NCBI RefSeq assembly: GCF_014636175.1
Contig: NZ_BMDW01000017.1
Location: 1-64,000, forward strand
Direction of reading: 5' to 3'
From: Sphingomonas psychrolutea
GTDB lineage: Bacteria > Pseudomonadota > Alphaproteobacteria > Sphingomonadales > Sphingomonadaceae
DNA length: 64,000 bases
A program made the translations under genes and the position numbers. How positions within the stretch are numbered: position 1 is the stretch's first letter; every line of letters begins with the position of its first letter. The notes beneath the pieces were generated by a model, which was not told where the DNA came from, did not search any database, and saw only the letters and a list, made by a program, of their open reading frames with translations. Shown here in pieces: positions 19,570 through 28,943 of the stretch.

Positions 19570-20546
19570 CTAAAGCCAATCGCGCTCCACGATCGGCGTC
19601 GGCGGGTACATCGCCATATACTGGACGAGACGCGGCGCGCGGCCATGATTGGTGGTGGCACCGTGCGGCAATTCCGAACGCCAGATGATCAGATCACCGG
19701 CATTGGCCGCAATCGGCACCGCCTGTGCGGTCAGATCGACCAGCCGCGGATCGCGGTCGCCAAGGCTGTCGAGCCACGCATCGAGCCGGTGGTGGAAACC
19801 GGGGATCAGCCGCAGCGCGCCCTGTTCGGCGGCAGTGTCGGTCAAATAGAGAATGCCCTGCGTTCCGAAGGGGATCGGGCGGATCAGACTGTCGTCCCAA
19901 TGCAGCGGCTGACCGGCGAAGTTCCAGTCGCCGCGCGCCGGCGGGTTGAAACCGAGCCGGTCGGTGTTCATCCACAGATCGGTTGTCCCCCACAGCTGCG
20001 CAAAGGCCTTGTGGATGCGCGCGGCGCGCCGGATCGTATCCTGCTGCGCACTCTGGAAATGCTGCACCATAATACCGTTGTGCGACTTGCCGTACCAGCT
20101 GTCGGGATCATCCGGGGTCGCGCCGACGATGCGCCACACCAGCGCGGCGGTATCGTGCACCAGTGCCGGGTCGATCGCGGCGCGCACGATGACAAAGCCG
20201 TGCTCGTCCCAATGCGCGAGATCGGCCGCATCCAGCACCGGCGGCATTGCGTCAATTGCCGCGAGCCGCGCGGCGGTGGCGGCGGGCAGCGGCGCACCGT
20301 CCAGCGCGGCGTGATAGCGCGCCACCCGCTCGGCATCGGCTGTCCCGCCGTCGCGATGACCCATTCGGCAAAGGTCGCGGGATCGGGCAGCGTCCGCCCG
20401 ATCTGCTGCATTGCCTGCTCGATCCCGAGGCCGAGTGTGTCGAGCAGCATCCGCCACTGATGTTCGGGCAAGCGCTCCTGCGCTCGTCCGCTCAGCCGAT
20501 CAAGATACGCCTCGGCCCCGCGAATATGCGCGAGCGCTTCGATCAC
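19570..20546 (-). pseudogene. Phytanoyl-CoA dioxygenase family gene with a single-base frameshift
   Basis: An Fe(II)/2-oxoglutarate oxygenase of the PhyH type, with the metal-binding HWDDS, and ELPHGATTNH later. The reading frame breaks near 20336-20341. Upstream, one frame reads FAEWVIATAGQP; downstream, another reads DAERVARYHAALDG. Adding one base (CAGCCGAT to CAGCCCGAT on the coding strand) joins them into about 325 residues. The GTG start at 20546 overlaps the TGA of the phosphatase gene, so the intact gene would be coupled to it. Either a recent inactivating mutation or a sequencing error; both halves otherwise look well preserved. Confidence 0.75.
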
Positions 20547-22198
20547 TGGCAGACCGCACCTGCTTTCGTCACGTCGAGGCACTTGCCGTCGATCTTCGCG
20601 CCGGTGATCCGCAAGCCGATCTGCCGCGCGAGCGTCGGCATGATGTCCACGGTTTCGATGCTGCCGCGATGTTCGAACCCCGCCATCCCCTTGCGCCAGA
20701 ACAGGATCGGCACGCGGCGGTCATAATCGTACGGGCTGCCGTGTGTGGCGACATAGCCCCGCGTCGGATCGGGGATCGGCGTGACGCGTGGCTTCAGATA
20801 GACCAGCAAGTCGCCCGACCGACCCGGATAATAGGATGCACGCGCGCGCTGCGCGATCGTCCATTTCACCGGATCGCCCTTTGGCGCGGGGGTTGCCGCG
20901 AGTTGCGCGCCGGTGAACACCGCAGCCACTTGCGGGTTCGCTTTGTAGTAAGCCAGCGCGTCGGCGGTCACGGTCTTGCGCAGCGCGGGGGTCAGGTCGC
21001 GTGCGACATAGACATCGCCGTTCGGAATGTCGCCGAACAGCACTGGCGTGGTGATCGCGCGCTTCGCCATGATCTGCTTGCCGACCACGGACGGCGCAAG
21101 TTCGACCTTCGCGCGCTGTGCATCGGGCAGGCCAGCGGAAACTTCGCGTTCGGGGATGTCGTTGCCGCCATGATCGGCGGTCAGCACGACTGCATAATCG
21201 ACGCCAGTCGTATCGAGCACGCTGAAGAACGAACCGAGCGTGGCATCGAGCTGCTGGAGCTGGATGCACATCTCGGCCCCCTCGGTGCCGTAGGTATGGC
21301 CGATATAATCGGTCGCCGACGCGCCGATCGCGATGATGTCGGTGGTCGGCCCGGTGCCGAGCTTCATGTCCTGCACCAGCCCGGCCGCGAGCGCGACGAT
21401 CGCGCCGTCAAACGCGGGCGAGGCGCGGAACGCCGAGACATTGCCGGCGGCGCGTTCGAAATGGCCATCGCCGACGCTCTTGCCGCCCCCCACCGACGTG
21501 GCGCGATCGTGCGGCTTGCAGATATCGGGAACCTCAAGCGCGGCCTGCGGCGCGGCGATGTTGGCGGCGGTGGCGGCGTTTGCCCGCGCAACGACGGCTG
21601 GCGTTGCGCGGCCGGCATAGCTGACAAAAGCTTTGCCGTTCCACCACCACAGCTCGTCGACGTTATGGCCGCCCATCATCACCGCGGCGCGATCTTTCCC
21701 CGCGACCGAAACGACTCGCGTCGCCGGGATTGCCGCCTTCATCCGCTCCCCGAGCGTGGGCACGAGCAAATGTTTGTCGGAGACGGTGTAATTGGAAGAG
21801 GTCGATCCGGGTACCGTCTCATCTTCGGCGCAATACATTTGCTTGTCGGCGCGCGCGACCGAGAGGTCGGTCCAGTTATTGGCGATAATGCCAGTATGTT
21901 CGGGTCGGAAGCCGGTCAGGATCGTCGAATGGCCGGGGCAGGTCTCGGTCGCGGCATGGCTTTGATAACCGCTCGAAAACACGCCGCCCCGCTGGAGCCG
22001 CGCGAGGCCGCCGGTGAAGGAGCTGCGATATTCGCCGAACAAATCGGCGGAAAATTGATCGACCGAGATGACCACGATCAGCTTGGGGGGCGTCACAGGT
22101 GCGCTCAAGGCTGTGGGTGCTGGCGGTGCGGTATCGGCCCGGACCGGTGCGGAAAGCAGGGCGAGCGCGAGAGCAGTGACAGACGCGTATCGATTCAT
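20543..22198 (-). CDS. Periplasmic alkaline phosphatase, PafA/SPAP type
   Basis: 551 residues with a signal peptide (MNRYASVTALALALLSAPVRA). It belongs to the alkaline phosphatase superfamily branch of PafA and the Sphingomonas enzyme SPAP. Metal ligand Asp47 lies in VISVDQFSADL and the nucleophile is probably Thr86 in SHAATETCPGHSTIL; VLTADHGGND carries further ligands. It hydrolyses phosphate monoesters in the periplasm, usually to scavenge phosphate. The oxygenase gene starts inside its stop codon. The gene is divergent from dsbD across 86 bp. Confidence 0.92.
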   Translation of the reverse strand: MNRYASVTALALALLSAPVRADTAPPAPTALSAPVTPPKLIVVISVDQFSADLFGEYRSSFTGGLARLQRGGVFSSGYQSHAATETCPGHSTILTGFRPEHTGIIANNWTDLSVARADKQMYCAEDETVPGSTSSNYTVSDKHLLVPTLGERMKAAIPATRVVSVAGKDRAAVMMGGHNVDELWWWNGKAFVSYAGRATPAVVARANAATAANIAAPQAALEVPDICKPHDRATSVGGGKSVGDGHFERAAGNVSAFRASPAFDGAIVALAAGLVQDMKLGTGPTTDIIAIGASATDYIGHTYGTEGAEMCIQLQQLDATLGSFFSVLDTTGVDYAVVLTADHGGNDIPEREVSAGLPDAQRAKVELAPSVVGKQIMAKRAITTPVLFGDIPNGDVYVARDLTPALRKTVTADALAYYKANPQVAAVFTGAQLAATPAPKGDPVKWTIAQRARASYYPGRSGDLLVYLKPRVTPIPDPTRGYVATHGSPYDYDRRVPILFWRKGMAGFEHRGSIETVDIMPTLARQIGLRITGAKIDGKCLDVTKAGAVCQ

Positions 22199-22284
22199 TC
22201 GACTTCTCCGAATTGGCGGCGGACCGATTGTGCCGCTATGGCGCGTCGGGGCTAGGCCGACAAGCTGGCCAACAAGGATGAGCG

Positions 22285-24336
22285 ATGCGCTGGTTTCATT
22301 ACATCACGGTGACTTTGCTGGCGTTTCTCGCGGCCAGCGGCGCGCATGCCCAAGGCGTGGCACCAGACCCCTATGGCAAGGGCCCGCACCTGACGATGAC
22401 GCTGGTCGCCGAAACTGAGCGCCCTGCCGCCGGATCGACCGTCACGCTCGCGCTGGCGACGGTGCCGCAGCCGGGCTGGCACGGTTATTGGCAGAATCCG
22501 GGCGATGCTGGATTTGCAGCGAAGCTCGACTGGACGCTGCCCAAGGGCGTGACGGCGAGCGCGCCAGCTTATCCTGTGCCGGGTCGGCTGATCGTCGCGG
22601 ATTTGATGAACTATGTATTCGACAAGCCCTATGCCCCGCTGGTGACGCTGACAATTCCGGCCGGGCTGGCGGCGGGGACGCAGCTGCCGGTCAAGCTGCA
22701 CACCACTTATCTGGTTTGTTCGCCCGAAGTGTGCGTGCCCGAATCCGCCGATGTGGCGACGGTGCTGACGGTCGGCGACGGCGCCGTATCGACAGAAGCG
22801 CAGAGTCGCTTCGACGCGTGGCGGCGCGCGGTGCCCAAGCCGCTCGACGCAAAGGGCATGTTTCAAACAAGTGGCGGCCGCGTCCGCATCGCGATCCCCT
22901 ATCCCGCAGGCGCGGCGCTGCCGAAGCAGGTGTATTTCTACCCGATCACGACCGGACTGGTCGATTATTCCGCGCCGCAAACGGTTGCGCAGGATGGAGA
23001 CCGGCTGGTGATCGAAACCAAAGCGGGCGGCGCGGGTGGCACCGGGCCGCTTTCGGGCGTGTTGCAGATCGGTCAGCAACAGGGGCTGGTCGTGACCGCC
23101 AATGCCGGGACGGTAGCGGCGGCGACGCGCGCCGCGTCGGGTGTCGCCGGGGGCGTTCTGCTCGCGACGTTGATCGCCTTTGGCGGCGCGATGCTCGGCG
23201 GCTTGATCCTCAACGTCATGCCGTGCGTCTTTCCGATCCTGAGCCTGAAAGCGCTGAGTCTGGCGCGTGGGCATCTCGACGAGGGCGCGGCACGACGCGA
23301 GGCGCTCGCCTATACGGCCGGCGTGGTGGCGGTGTGTGTGGGATTGGGCGGCGCGATCCTCGCGCTGCGAGCCGGGGGCACGGCCGTCGGCTGGGCGTTC
23401 CAGCTGCAGGACCCGCGTGCGATCGTCGTGCTGTTGCTGCTGACGGTGGCGCTGTCGCTCAACCTTGGCGGACTGTTCGAGATTCCGACGCCGCAATTCG
23501 TCAACCGCTCGGGCGGCGCGGGCGGTGCGTTTGCGACCGGCGCGCTCGCGGCGTTCATCGCGACGCCGTGCACCGGCCCGTTCATGGGGGCCGCGCTGGG
23601 CGCGGCGCTGGTGCTGCCATGGCCCGCCGCGCTCGCGGTGTTTGCGGGGCTTGGACTAGGGCTGGCGATTCCGTTCCTGTTGCTTGGTTTCGTGCCGTCT
23701 TTGCGCAAGCGCTTGCCCAAGCCCGGCGCGTGGATGGAGACGTTCCGCCACATATTGTCGGTGCCGATGTGGCTGACCGCGCTGGCGCTGGCGTGGGTGC
23801 TGGGGCGGCAAGCCGGGGTTGACGGGCTGACGCTTGGGCTTGGCGCCGCGCTCTTCGCAGGGTTCGCCTTGTGGATTGGTGGTCGGCGTCAGGCACGCGG
23901 GCTGGCGTTCGGCTGGGTTGCGCTGGGTGCCCTGGCAGTGGTGACGGTCGGCGGCGCCACGCTGGTGAGCCGTGCTCCTGCTGGCGCGGTTGTGGCGGAA
24001 GCCGGAAGCGAGGTGTTCACCGAAGCCAAGCTCGACGCCCTGCGGAAAGCCAACCGTCCGGTGTTCGTGTATTTCACCGCCGATTGGTGCCTGACGTGCA
24101 AGGTCAATGAGAAAATCGCGATCGACACCGATGCAACGCGCAAAAGCTTTGCCGATCACAAGGTTGCGGTGCTGGTCGGCGACTGGACCAATGGCGATCC
24201 CGTGATGGGACGCTTCATCGAAGCGCATAACCGCGCGGGCGTGCCGCTCTATTTGTATTACGCACCGGGCGCGGCTGAACCGCAGGTCTTGCCGCAGGTT
24301 TTGACGCCAGCTTTGTTGGCGGGGCTCGGGGCGTAG
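22285..24336 (+). CDS. dsbD: Protein-disulfide reductase DsbD/ScsB family
   Basis: 683 residues. A signal peptide and periplasmic N-domain (Cys145/Cys150 in VCSPEVCVPE) precede an eight-helix membrane core with the redox pair Cys314 (NVMPCVFP) and Cys429 (ATPCTGPF), and a C-terminal thioredoxin-like domain (Cys602/Cys605 in DWCLTCK). It passes electrons from cytoplasmic thioredoxin to periplasmic partners such as disulfide isomerase or cytochrome c maturation proteins. The length and the N-domain type fit the ScsB-like branch. A strong hairpin follows the stop. Confidence 0.93.
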   Translation: MRWFHYITVTLLAFLAASGAHAQGVAPDPYGKGPHLTMTLVAETERPAAGSTVTLALATVPQPGWHGYWQNPGDAGFAAKLDWTLPKGVTASAPAYPVPGRLIVADLMNYVFDKPYAPLVTLTIPAGLAAGTQLPVKLHTTYLVCSPEVCVPESADVATVLTVGDGAVSTEAQSRFDAWRRAVPKPLDAKGMFQTSGGRVRIAIPYPAGAALPKQVYFYPITTGLVDYSAPQTVAQDGDRLVIETKAGGAGGTGPLSGVLQIGQQQGLVVTANAGTVAAATRAASGVAGGVLLATLIAFGGAMLGGLILNVMPCVFPILSLKALSLARGHLDEGAARREALAYTAGVVAVCVGLGGAILALRAGGTAVGWAFQLQDPRAIVVLLLLTVALSLNLGGLFEIPTPQFVNRSGGAGGAFATGALAAFIATPCTGPFMGAALGAALVLPWPAALAVFAGLGLGLAIPFLLLGFVPSLRKRLPKPGAWMETFRHILSVPMWLTALALAWVLGRQAGVDGLTLGLGAALFAGFALWIGGRRQARGLAFGWVALGALAVVTVGGATLVSRAPAGAVVAEAGSEVFTEAKLDALRKANRPVFVYFTADWCLTCKVNEKIAIDTDATRKSFADHKVAVLVGDWTNGDPVMGRFIEAHNRAGVPLYLYYAPGAAEPQVLPQVLTPALLAGLGA

Positions 24337-24365
24337 CGCGGCTGCGGCTGCGCTTCGCTCCGCCG

Positions 24366-24412
24366 AGCATTGCCGGAAAAGTGCCCCCGGCACTTTTCTG
24401 TTCGGCAATGCT
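24366..24412 (+). terminator. Large imperfect hairpin after dsbD
   Basis: Arms 24366-24385 and 24389-24412 pair over 20 bp with a 4-nt bulge (TGTT) and a 3-nt loop. No T tract follows. It lies 30 bp after the dsbD stop and 64 bp before the next gene, so termination or mRNA 3'-end protection is likely. Confidence 0.5.
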
Positions 24413-24475
24413 TGTGCAACGCAGCAATTCGTCGCAGCATGGAACTGACAGGCGTTTGGGGGCTTTACCGTTTCA

Positions 24476-26023
24476 ATGGCGACAAGACCGGCGTTCGACG
24501 AGATTATGGGGCAAGCCGGTTCGACCGTGGCGCGGCCCGAACTCGCCGCGCTCGGCGCTTGGATCGACGAGACGCCCGACGCAGAATTGCGCCGTCGCCA
24601 ACAATCGGCCGAGGCGACCTTCCGGCAACTCGGTATTACCTTTGCGGTGTATGGCGATAGCGATGCGAGCGAGCGGATCATTCCGTTCGATATCGTGCCA
24701 CGCGTCTTCCTCGCCGATGAATGGGCGCGGCTCTCGGCTGGGCTGGTTCAGCGGGTCGAGGCGATCAATGCTTTTCTGGTCGACATTTACGGCGAGCGCA
24801 AAATCCTTGATGCGGGCGTGCTGCCGCCCGATCTGATCTTCGGCAACGCGCAGTTCCGGCCCGAAATCGCCGGGATCCGTCCACCTCACGACATTTGGGC
24901 GCATATCTGCGGGATCGATCTGGTGCGCACCGGCCCAGACGATTTCTTCGTGCTCGAGGATAATGCGCGCACGCCATCGGGCGTCAGCTATATGCTCGAA
25001 AATCGCGAGGCGATGCTGCGGCTGTGCCCTGAACTGTTCCGCGATTTCCGGGTGGCGGCGGTCGACAGCTATCCTGATCGATTGCTCGAAACGATGAAAT
25101 CGGTCGCGCCCGAAGGCGTCGCCGCGCCGGTCTGCGTCGTGCTGACGCCGGGCCATTACAACTCGGCTTATTACGAGCATAGCTTCCTCGCGGATTCGAT
25201 GGGGGTTGAGTTGGTCGAGGCGGCCGATCTCGTCGTCGATGACGATGTGGTGTGGATGCGCACGATCGCGGGGCGGGTGAAGGTCGATGTCATCTATCGC
25301 CGGATCGACGACGATTATCTCGATCCGCTCGTCTTCCGTCCGGATTCGATGCTCGGCGTGCCCGGGCTGATCGCGGCCTATGCCGCCGGCAACGTCGCGC
25401 TGATCAACGCGCCGGGCAATGGCATTGCCGATGATAAGGCGATCTATTCGTACATGCCCGAAATCGTGCGCTTCTATTCGGGCGGCGAGGCGAAGCTGCC
25501 CAATGTCGAGACGTGGCGCTGCCGCGAGCCGCAGGCGCTGAAGTATGTGCTCGACAATTTGAAGGACGTCGTGGTCAAGCTCGTCGACGGATCGGGCGGG
25601 TACGGGATGCTGGTCGGGCCGACCGCGACCAAGGCCGAGATCGAGACGTTTCGCGCCGCGCTGATCGCCAAACCGCACCGCTACATCGCGCAACCGACGC
25701 TCGCGCTGTCGACCGTGCCGACGCTGGCGGATGCGGGTCTGGCGCCGCGCCACGTCGATTTCCGGCCGTTCGTGCTGACCGGATCGAAGGGCGTGCAAGT
25801 CGTGCCTGGCGGACTGACGCGGGTGGCTTTGAAAGAGGGGTCGCTGGTGGTCAATTCCTCGCAGGGCGGCGGGACGAAGGACAGCTTCGTGCTGATGGAT
25901 AATGGCGCGGCGCGCGGGCAGCGCCAGTCGCAGGGGCAGTCGCAGGCGCTGCGCCCGGAACTGCCCCTCCACCATTTGCCGGAAGAGGCAAATGGTCGTC
26001 CTCCCCCTGCGGGGGCGGAATAG
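24476..26023 (+). CDS. Circularly permuted type 2 ATP-grasp protein
   Basis: 515 residues, family member from start to about residue 475 (ERIIPFDIVPRVFLADEWARL, FFVLEDNARTPSGVSYMLENR, KLVDGSGGYGMLVGP, SQGGGTKDSFVL). This family always travels with alpha-E and transglutaminase-like genes, as here, and is thought to make or modify a peptide; no substrate is established. The final 35 residues (RGQRQSQGQSQAL onward) are low-complexity and lie over two palindromes: 25971-25996 (ACCATTTGCC with GGCAAATGGT) and a CCCCCTGCGGGGG hairpin. The tail therefore looks like repeat DNA read through. Confidence 0.9.
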   Translation: MATRPAFDEIMGQAGSTVARPELAALGAWIDETPDAELRRRQQSAEATFRQLGITFAVYGDSDASERIIPFDIVPRVFLADEWARLSAGLVQRVEAINAFLVDIYGERKILDAGVLPPDLIFGNAQFRPEIAGIRPPHDIWAHICGIDLVRTGPDDFFVLEDNARTPSGVSYMLENREAMLRLCPELFRDFRVAAVDSYPDRLLETMKSVAPEGVAAPVCVVLTPGHYNSAYYEHSFLADSMGVELVEAADLVVDDDVVWMRTIAGRVKVDVIYRRIDDDYLDPLVFRPDSMLGVPGLIAAYAAGNVALINAPGNGIADDKAIYSYMPEIVRFYSGGEAKLPNVETWRCREPQALKYVLDNLKDVVVKLVDGSGGYGMLVGPTATKAEIETFRAALIAKPHRYIAQPTLALSTVPTLADAGLAPRHVDFRPFVLTGSKGVQVVPGGLTRVALKEGSLVVNSSQGGGTKDSFVLMDNGAARGQRQSQGQSQALRPELPLHHLPEEANGRPPPAGAE

Positions 26024-26027
26024 AAAA

Positions 26028-26963
26028 ATGCTCTCGCGCACCGCATCTTCGCTCTACTGGCTCGGCCGCTATGTCGAGCGGACCGATTTCATCGCACGCC
26101 TGGTCGAGGCGACGGTGCGGCTCGACGTGCTGTCGCCGCGTCCGGCGGGGGAGGCGGCGTGGGCCAGCGCGCTCGCGGTTAGCGAGACCGACAGCGCCTT
26201 CGCCAAGACCGGTCAAAGCGTCACGCAAAACAATGTCGCGCGCTTTCTGACGGTCGATTCAAGCCACTCCGGTTCGATCGTCCGCTCGCTCGACATGGCG
26301 CGCAATAATGCGCGCGCGGTGCGTACCGCGCTTACTAAGGAAGCGTGGACCGGGATTAACCGCGCCTGGTTGTTGTTCGACAACCGTTCGAGCCCCGGTG
26401 GCGCGATGGCAACGCTCAATCTGGTCGAAGCGGTTAAGGCCGAGACGCGCGGGTTCGAGGGCGCGGTGCACCGCATGCTGCGCAATCAAGCGACATGGTT
26501 CATCCGATTGGGGCAAGCGATCGAGCGGGCCGACAATACCGCGCGGCTGCTCGACGTGAAGTACCACATCCTGCTGCCCGAGGGCGAACGCGTCGGTGGT
26601 GTGGTCGATCGCGACCAATGGACGACGATTTTACAGACGGTGTCCGCCGTCACCGCCTATCGCTGGCTCTATTCGGAAGGGCTGAAGCCCGCCAATGTCA
26701 TCGACTTGTTGATTGCACGGCCCGAATTACCGCGCAGTCTGGCGGCGTCGGTCGAGGAAGCGGTCGATATCCTCAACCTGCTCGCCAAGCGCACCGGGCT
26801 GCACGGCGAGGCCGACCGCATGGCGCGCAATCGCCATATGCGGCTGGCCAAGATGGCGTCGGGCGCGGTGATTTCGCGCGGGCTTCACCAATATCTGCAA
26901 GGCTTCATCGCCGAGAATGACGAGTTGCACCGGGCGGTCGGTCGACAGTTCAAGTTCACTTGA
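26028..26963 (+). CDS. Alpha-E domain-containing protein
   Basis: 311 residues. Begins MLSRTASSLYWLGRYVERTDF, the hallmark of the all-helical alpha-E family, and continues with repeated helical segments (for example LGQAIERADNTARLLDVKYH). The ATG at 26028 comes 4 bp after the ATP-grasp stop; the longer open frame is out-of-phase ATP-grasp coding. Function of the family is unknown beyond its fixed partnership with the ATP-grasp and transglutaminase-like proteins. Confidence 0.9.
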   Translation: MLSRTASSLYWLGRYVERTDFIARLVEATVRLDVLSPRPAGEAAWASALAVSETDSAFAKTGQSVTQNNVARFLTVDSSHSGSIVRSLDMARNNARAVRTALTKEAWTGINRAWLLFDNRSSPGGAMATLNLVEAVKAETRGFEGAVHRMLRNQATWFIRLGQAIERADNTARLLDVKYHILLPEGERVGGVVDRDQWTTILQTVSAVTAYRWLYSEGLKPANVIDLLIARPELPRSLAASVEEAVDILNLLAKRTGLHGEADRMARNRHMRLAKMASGAVISRGLHQYLQGFIAENDELHRAVGRQFKFT

Positions 26964-26990
26964 TGCGGTTGCCCCAATGAGATCGCCCCA

Positions 26991-27797
26991 ATGAGACTGA
27001 TCGTCGATCACCGCACGACGTATCGCTTTACCGCCCCGCAGGCGCGCTTGATCCAATTGCTGCGCGTCAATCCCGAGGACACGCACGATCAGTCGGTCGC
27101 CAGCTGGAACGTGCACGTCGATTGTGACGCGCGCTTCCGCCGCGGGCGCGACGGCTTCGGAAACAGCACGACGATGCTGTATGTCGATGGACCGGTCGAC
27201 AGCATCGAAATCACCGTATCGGGAGAGGTGCTGACCAATCCGTCCAACGGTATCGTCCACGGCGCGCATGAGCCGCTCCCGCCCGCCTTGTTCCTGCGCG
27301 AGACGGTGCTGACGATGGCAGACCTCGACATGCGTGATTTCGCGCGCGACGTCGGCCTCGGCGAGCCGCTGGCGGCGCTCCACGCGCTGAATGGTGCGGT
27401 GCACCGGCGTTTCGCCCTCGATCACGGGCGCCCGGCTGCTGGCCAGAGCGCCGCCACCGCCTTTCAGCACCCGACCGCCACGCCGCGCGACCTGGCGCAA
27501 ATGTTCATCGCGGCGGCGCGTTCGCTCGGGATTCCGGCGCGCTATGTCTCGGGCTACAGCCCGGCATGTTTCGGCGACGATGCCAGCCCCGCGCCACATG
27601 GCTGGGCTGAGGCGCATGTTATCGGGCTGGGCTGGGTCGCGTTCGACTCGTGCACCGGACTTTGTGCCGATGAAGCCTATGTGCGGGTCGCGGTCGCTCT
27701 GGATTCGGCGGGAGCGGCTCCGGTCGCCGGCTCGCGGCTGGGGGAGGGCGAGGAGGCGCTCGACGTCGATCTGCACGTGGATCGGGCTGGGCAGTAA
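26991..27797 (+). CDS. Transglutaminase-like protein, catalytic cysteine apparently missing
   Basis: 268 residues. The N-terminal beta-domain (MRLIVDHRTTYRFTAPQARLIQLLRV) and the core ARSLGIPARYVSGYS, His203 (HGWAEAH) and Asp219 (GWVAFDS) fit the transglutaminase family that accompanies ATP-grasp and alpha-E genes. Where relatives have GVCQDxAH, this protein has ATPRDLAQ, so the nucleophile position is Pro165. It may be a non-catalytic scaffold. Third gene of the cluster; the 27-bp spacer before it contains a short duplication (CCCAATGAGA, twice). Confidence 0.85.
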   Translation: MRLIVDHRTTYRFTAPQARLIQLLRVNPEDTHDQSVASWNVHVDCDARFRRGRDGFGNSTTMLYVDGPVDSIEITVSGEVLTNPSNGIVHGAHEPLPPALFLRETVLTMADLDMRDFARDVGLGEPLAALHALNGAVHRRFALDHGRPAAGQSAATAFQHPTATPRDLAQMFIAAARSLGIPARYVSGYSPACFGDDASPAPHGWAEAHVIGLGWVAFDSCTGLCADEAYVRVAVALDSAGAAPVAGSRLGEGEEALDVDLHVDRAGQ

Positions 27798-27815
27798 ACC
27801 CAATCAAAGCTCAGG

Positions 27816-27893
27816 TCTTCTGCGAACGCAGGAGCCCAGTGTTCCGAGGGCTGCCGATTGTTGCTCGGTGCTCCTGCGTTCGCAGGAGCACCG
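27816..27893. repeat. Inverted repeat (family C) between convergent genes
   Basis: Arms CTGCGAACGCAGGAG (near 27830) and CTCCTGCGTTCGCAG (near 27872-27886) face each other across about 45 bp, and each is itself palindromic. A relative with an AAAGC variant lies at 39763. It sits between two genes that point at each other, where a bidirectional terminator would be useful. Confidence 0.7.
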
Positions 27894-27908
27894 CAAAATC
27901 TAGATTGC

Positions 27909-28712
27909 CTACCTTGTCCCCACCAATTGCTCGGCCATGATGGCGTATTTCTCGGCCGGCGGCGCATAGCTCGCGTCCTCGTCGACCAACAGGCTCCAGC
28001 CTTTCGGGCCGAGCACTTCGATCGGGCGATAGCGGATCTTATAGTCCATACGCGGCGATCCCTTCACCCAATAACCGAGGTAGACATAAGGCAGGCCGAC
28101 GCTGCGCGCGCGCAGGATGTGGTCCATGATGATCTGGCTGCCCAGACCACGACGCTGTTCATTGTCGGCATCGAAGAAGCTGTAGATCATCGACAGCCCA
28201 TCGGCTTGTTGATCGGTCAGACAGGCTCCGACGAGCTTGCCGCGCTCGCCGTGCAGCGACGGTTCGCGATATTCGACGATGAAGCTGTTGACGGGCGAAT
28301 GCTCGACCATGTCGGCATAGTCGCCCTCATCCATCTCTGCCATGCCGCCGCCGGGGTGGCGCGAGGCGAGATAGCGACGGAGCAACTGGAACTGCTCGTC
28401 GGTCGCCCACGGGCGGCAGGCGGACACTTCGAGATCGGCGTTGCGCTTCACTTGGCGGCGCTGTGTCGCATTCGGCACAAAATCGGCGGTGACGACCCGC
28501 ACCGACACGCACGCGGTACAGCCCGCGCAGCTCGGCCGATACGCGACCGATTGGCTTCGGCGGAAACCGATCCGGCCAAGCGCGTCGTTCAAATCCGATG
28601 CTTGGTCGCCGCGCAATTCGGTGAAGACCTTGCGCTCCTGCCGACCGGGCAAATACGGGCAGGGCGAAGGGCTGGTGACGAAGAACCTGGGAAACCGAAA
28701 GGGTGCAGTCAC
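27909..28712 (-). CDS. bpt: Aspartate/glutamate leucyltransferase (arginyltransferase family)
   Basis: 267 residues. The N-terminal cysteine cluster CPYLPGRQE with [13 protein letters not shown] and the later [28 protein letters not shown] and [16 protein letters not shown] segments identify Bpt. It transfers leucine to proteins with N-terminal Asp or Glu, feeding them to ClpS/ClpAP in the N-degron pathway. The GTG at 28712 has GAGGAAA about 9 bp upstream and is preferred over a TTG at 28730. Confidence 0.94.
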   Translation of the reverse strand: MTAPFRFPRFFVTSPSPCPYLPGRQERKVFTELRGDQASDLNDALGRIGFRRSQSVAYRPSCAGCTACVSVRVVTADFVPNATQRRQVKRNADLEVSACRPWATDEQFQLLRRYLASRHPGGGMAEMDEGDYADMVEHSPVNSFIVEYREPSLHGERGKLVGACLTDQQADGLSMIYSFFDADNEQRRGLGSQIIMDHILRARSVGLPYVYLGYWVKGSPRMDYKIRYRPIEVLGPKGWSLLVDEDASYAPPAEKYAIMAEQLVGTR

Positions 28713-28943
28713 CGTGAAAGGTTTCCTCAAGTCTGTCCGCGCCGCCCCGATGCCGACTGCTGAGGCGTGTTATGAATCAGCGGGAACGTGATGAAAAGCC
28801 GCTTTACCATGATTGGTGGTTAACGCAGACCGCGATCAAACGATTTCTAGCACTTAAGAATGATGCCCGGTTTTGCGCGCGTCGAAAAGGGTCGCGCGAC
28901 TCGGTTCGCCGCGCGCGAGATTCCACTCGTCACACTCTTGGGA

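Noticed and set aside
28731..28943. Small plus-strand frame between bpt and ilvA
   Set aside because: The frame starting at 28772 runs antisense into ilvA, has no ribosome-binding site and its later part is Arg-rich shadow sequence.
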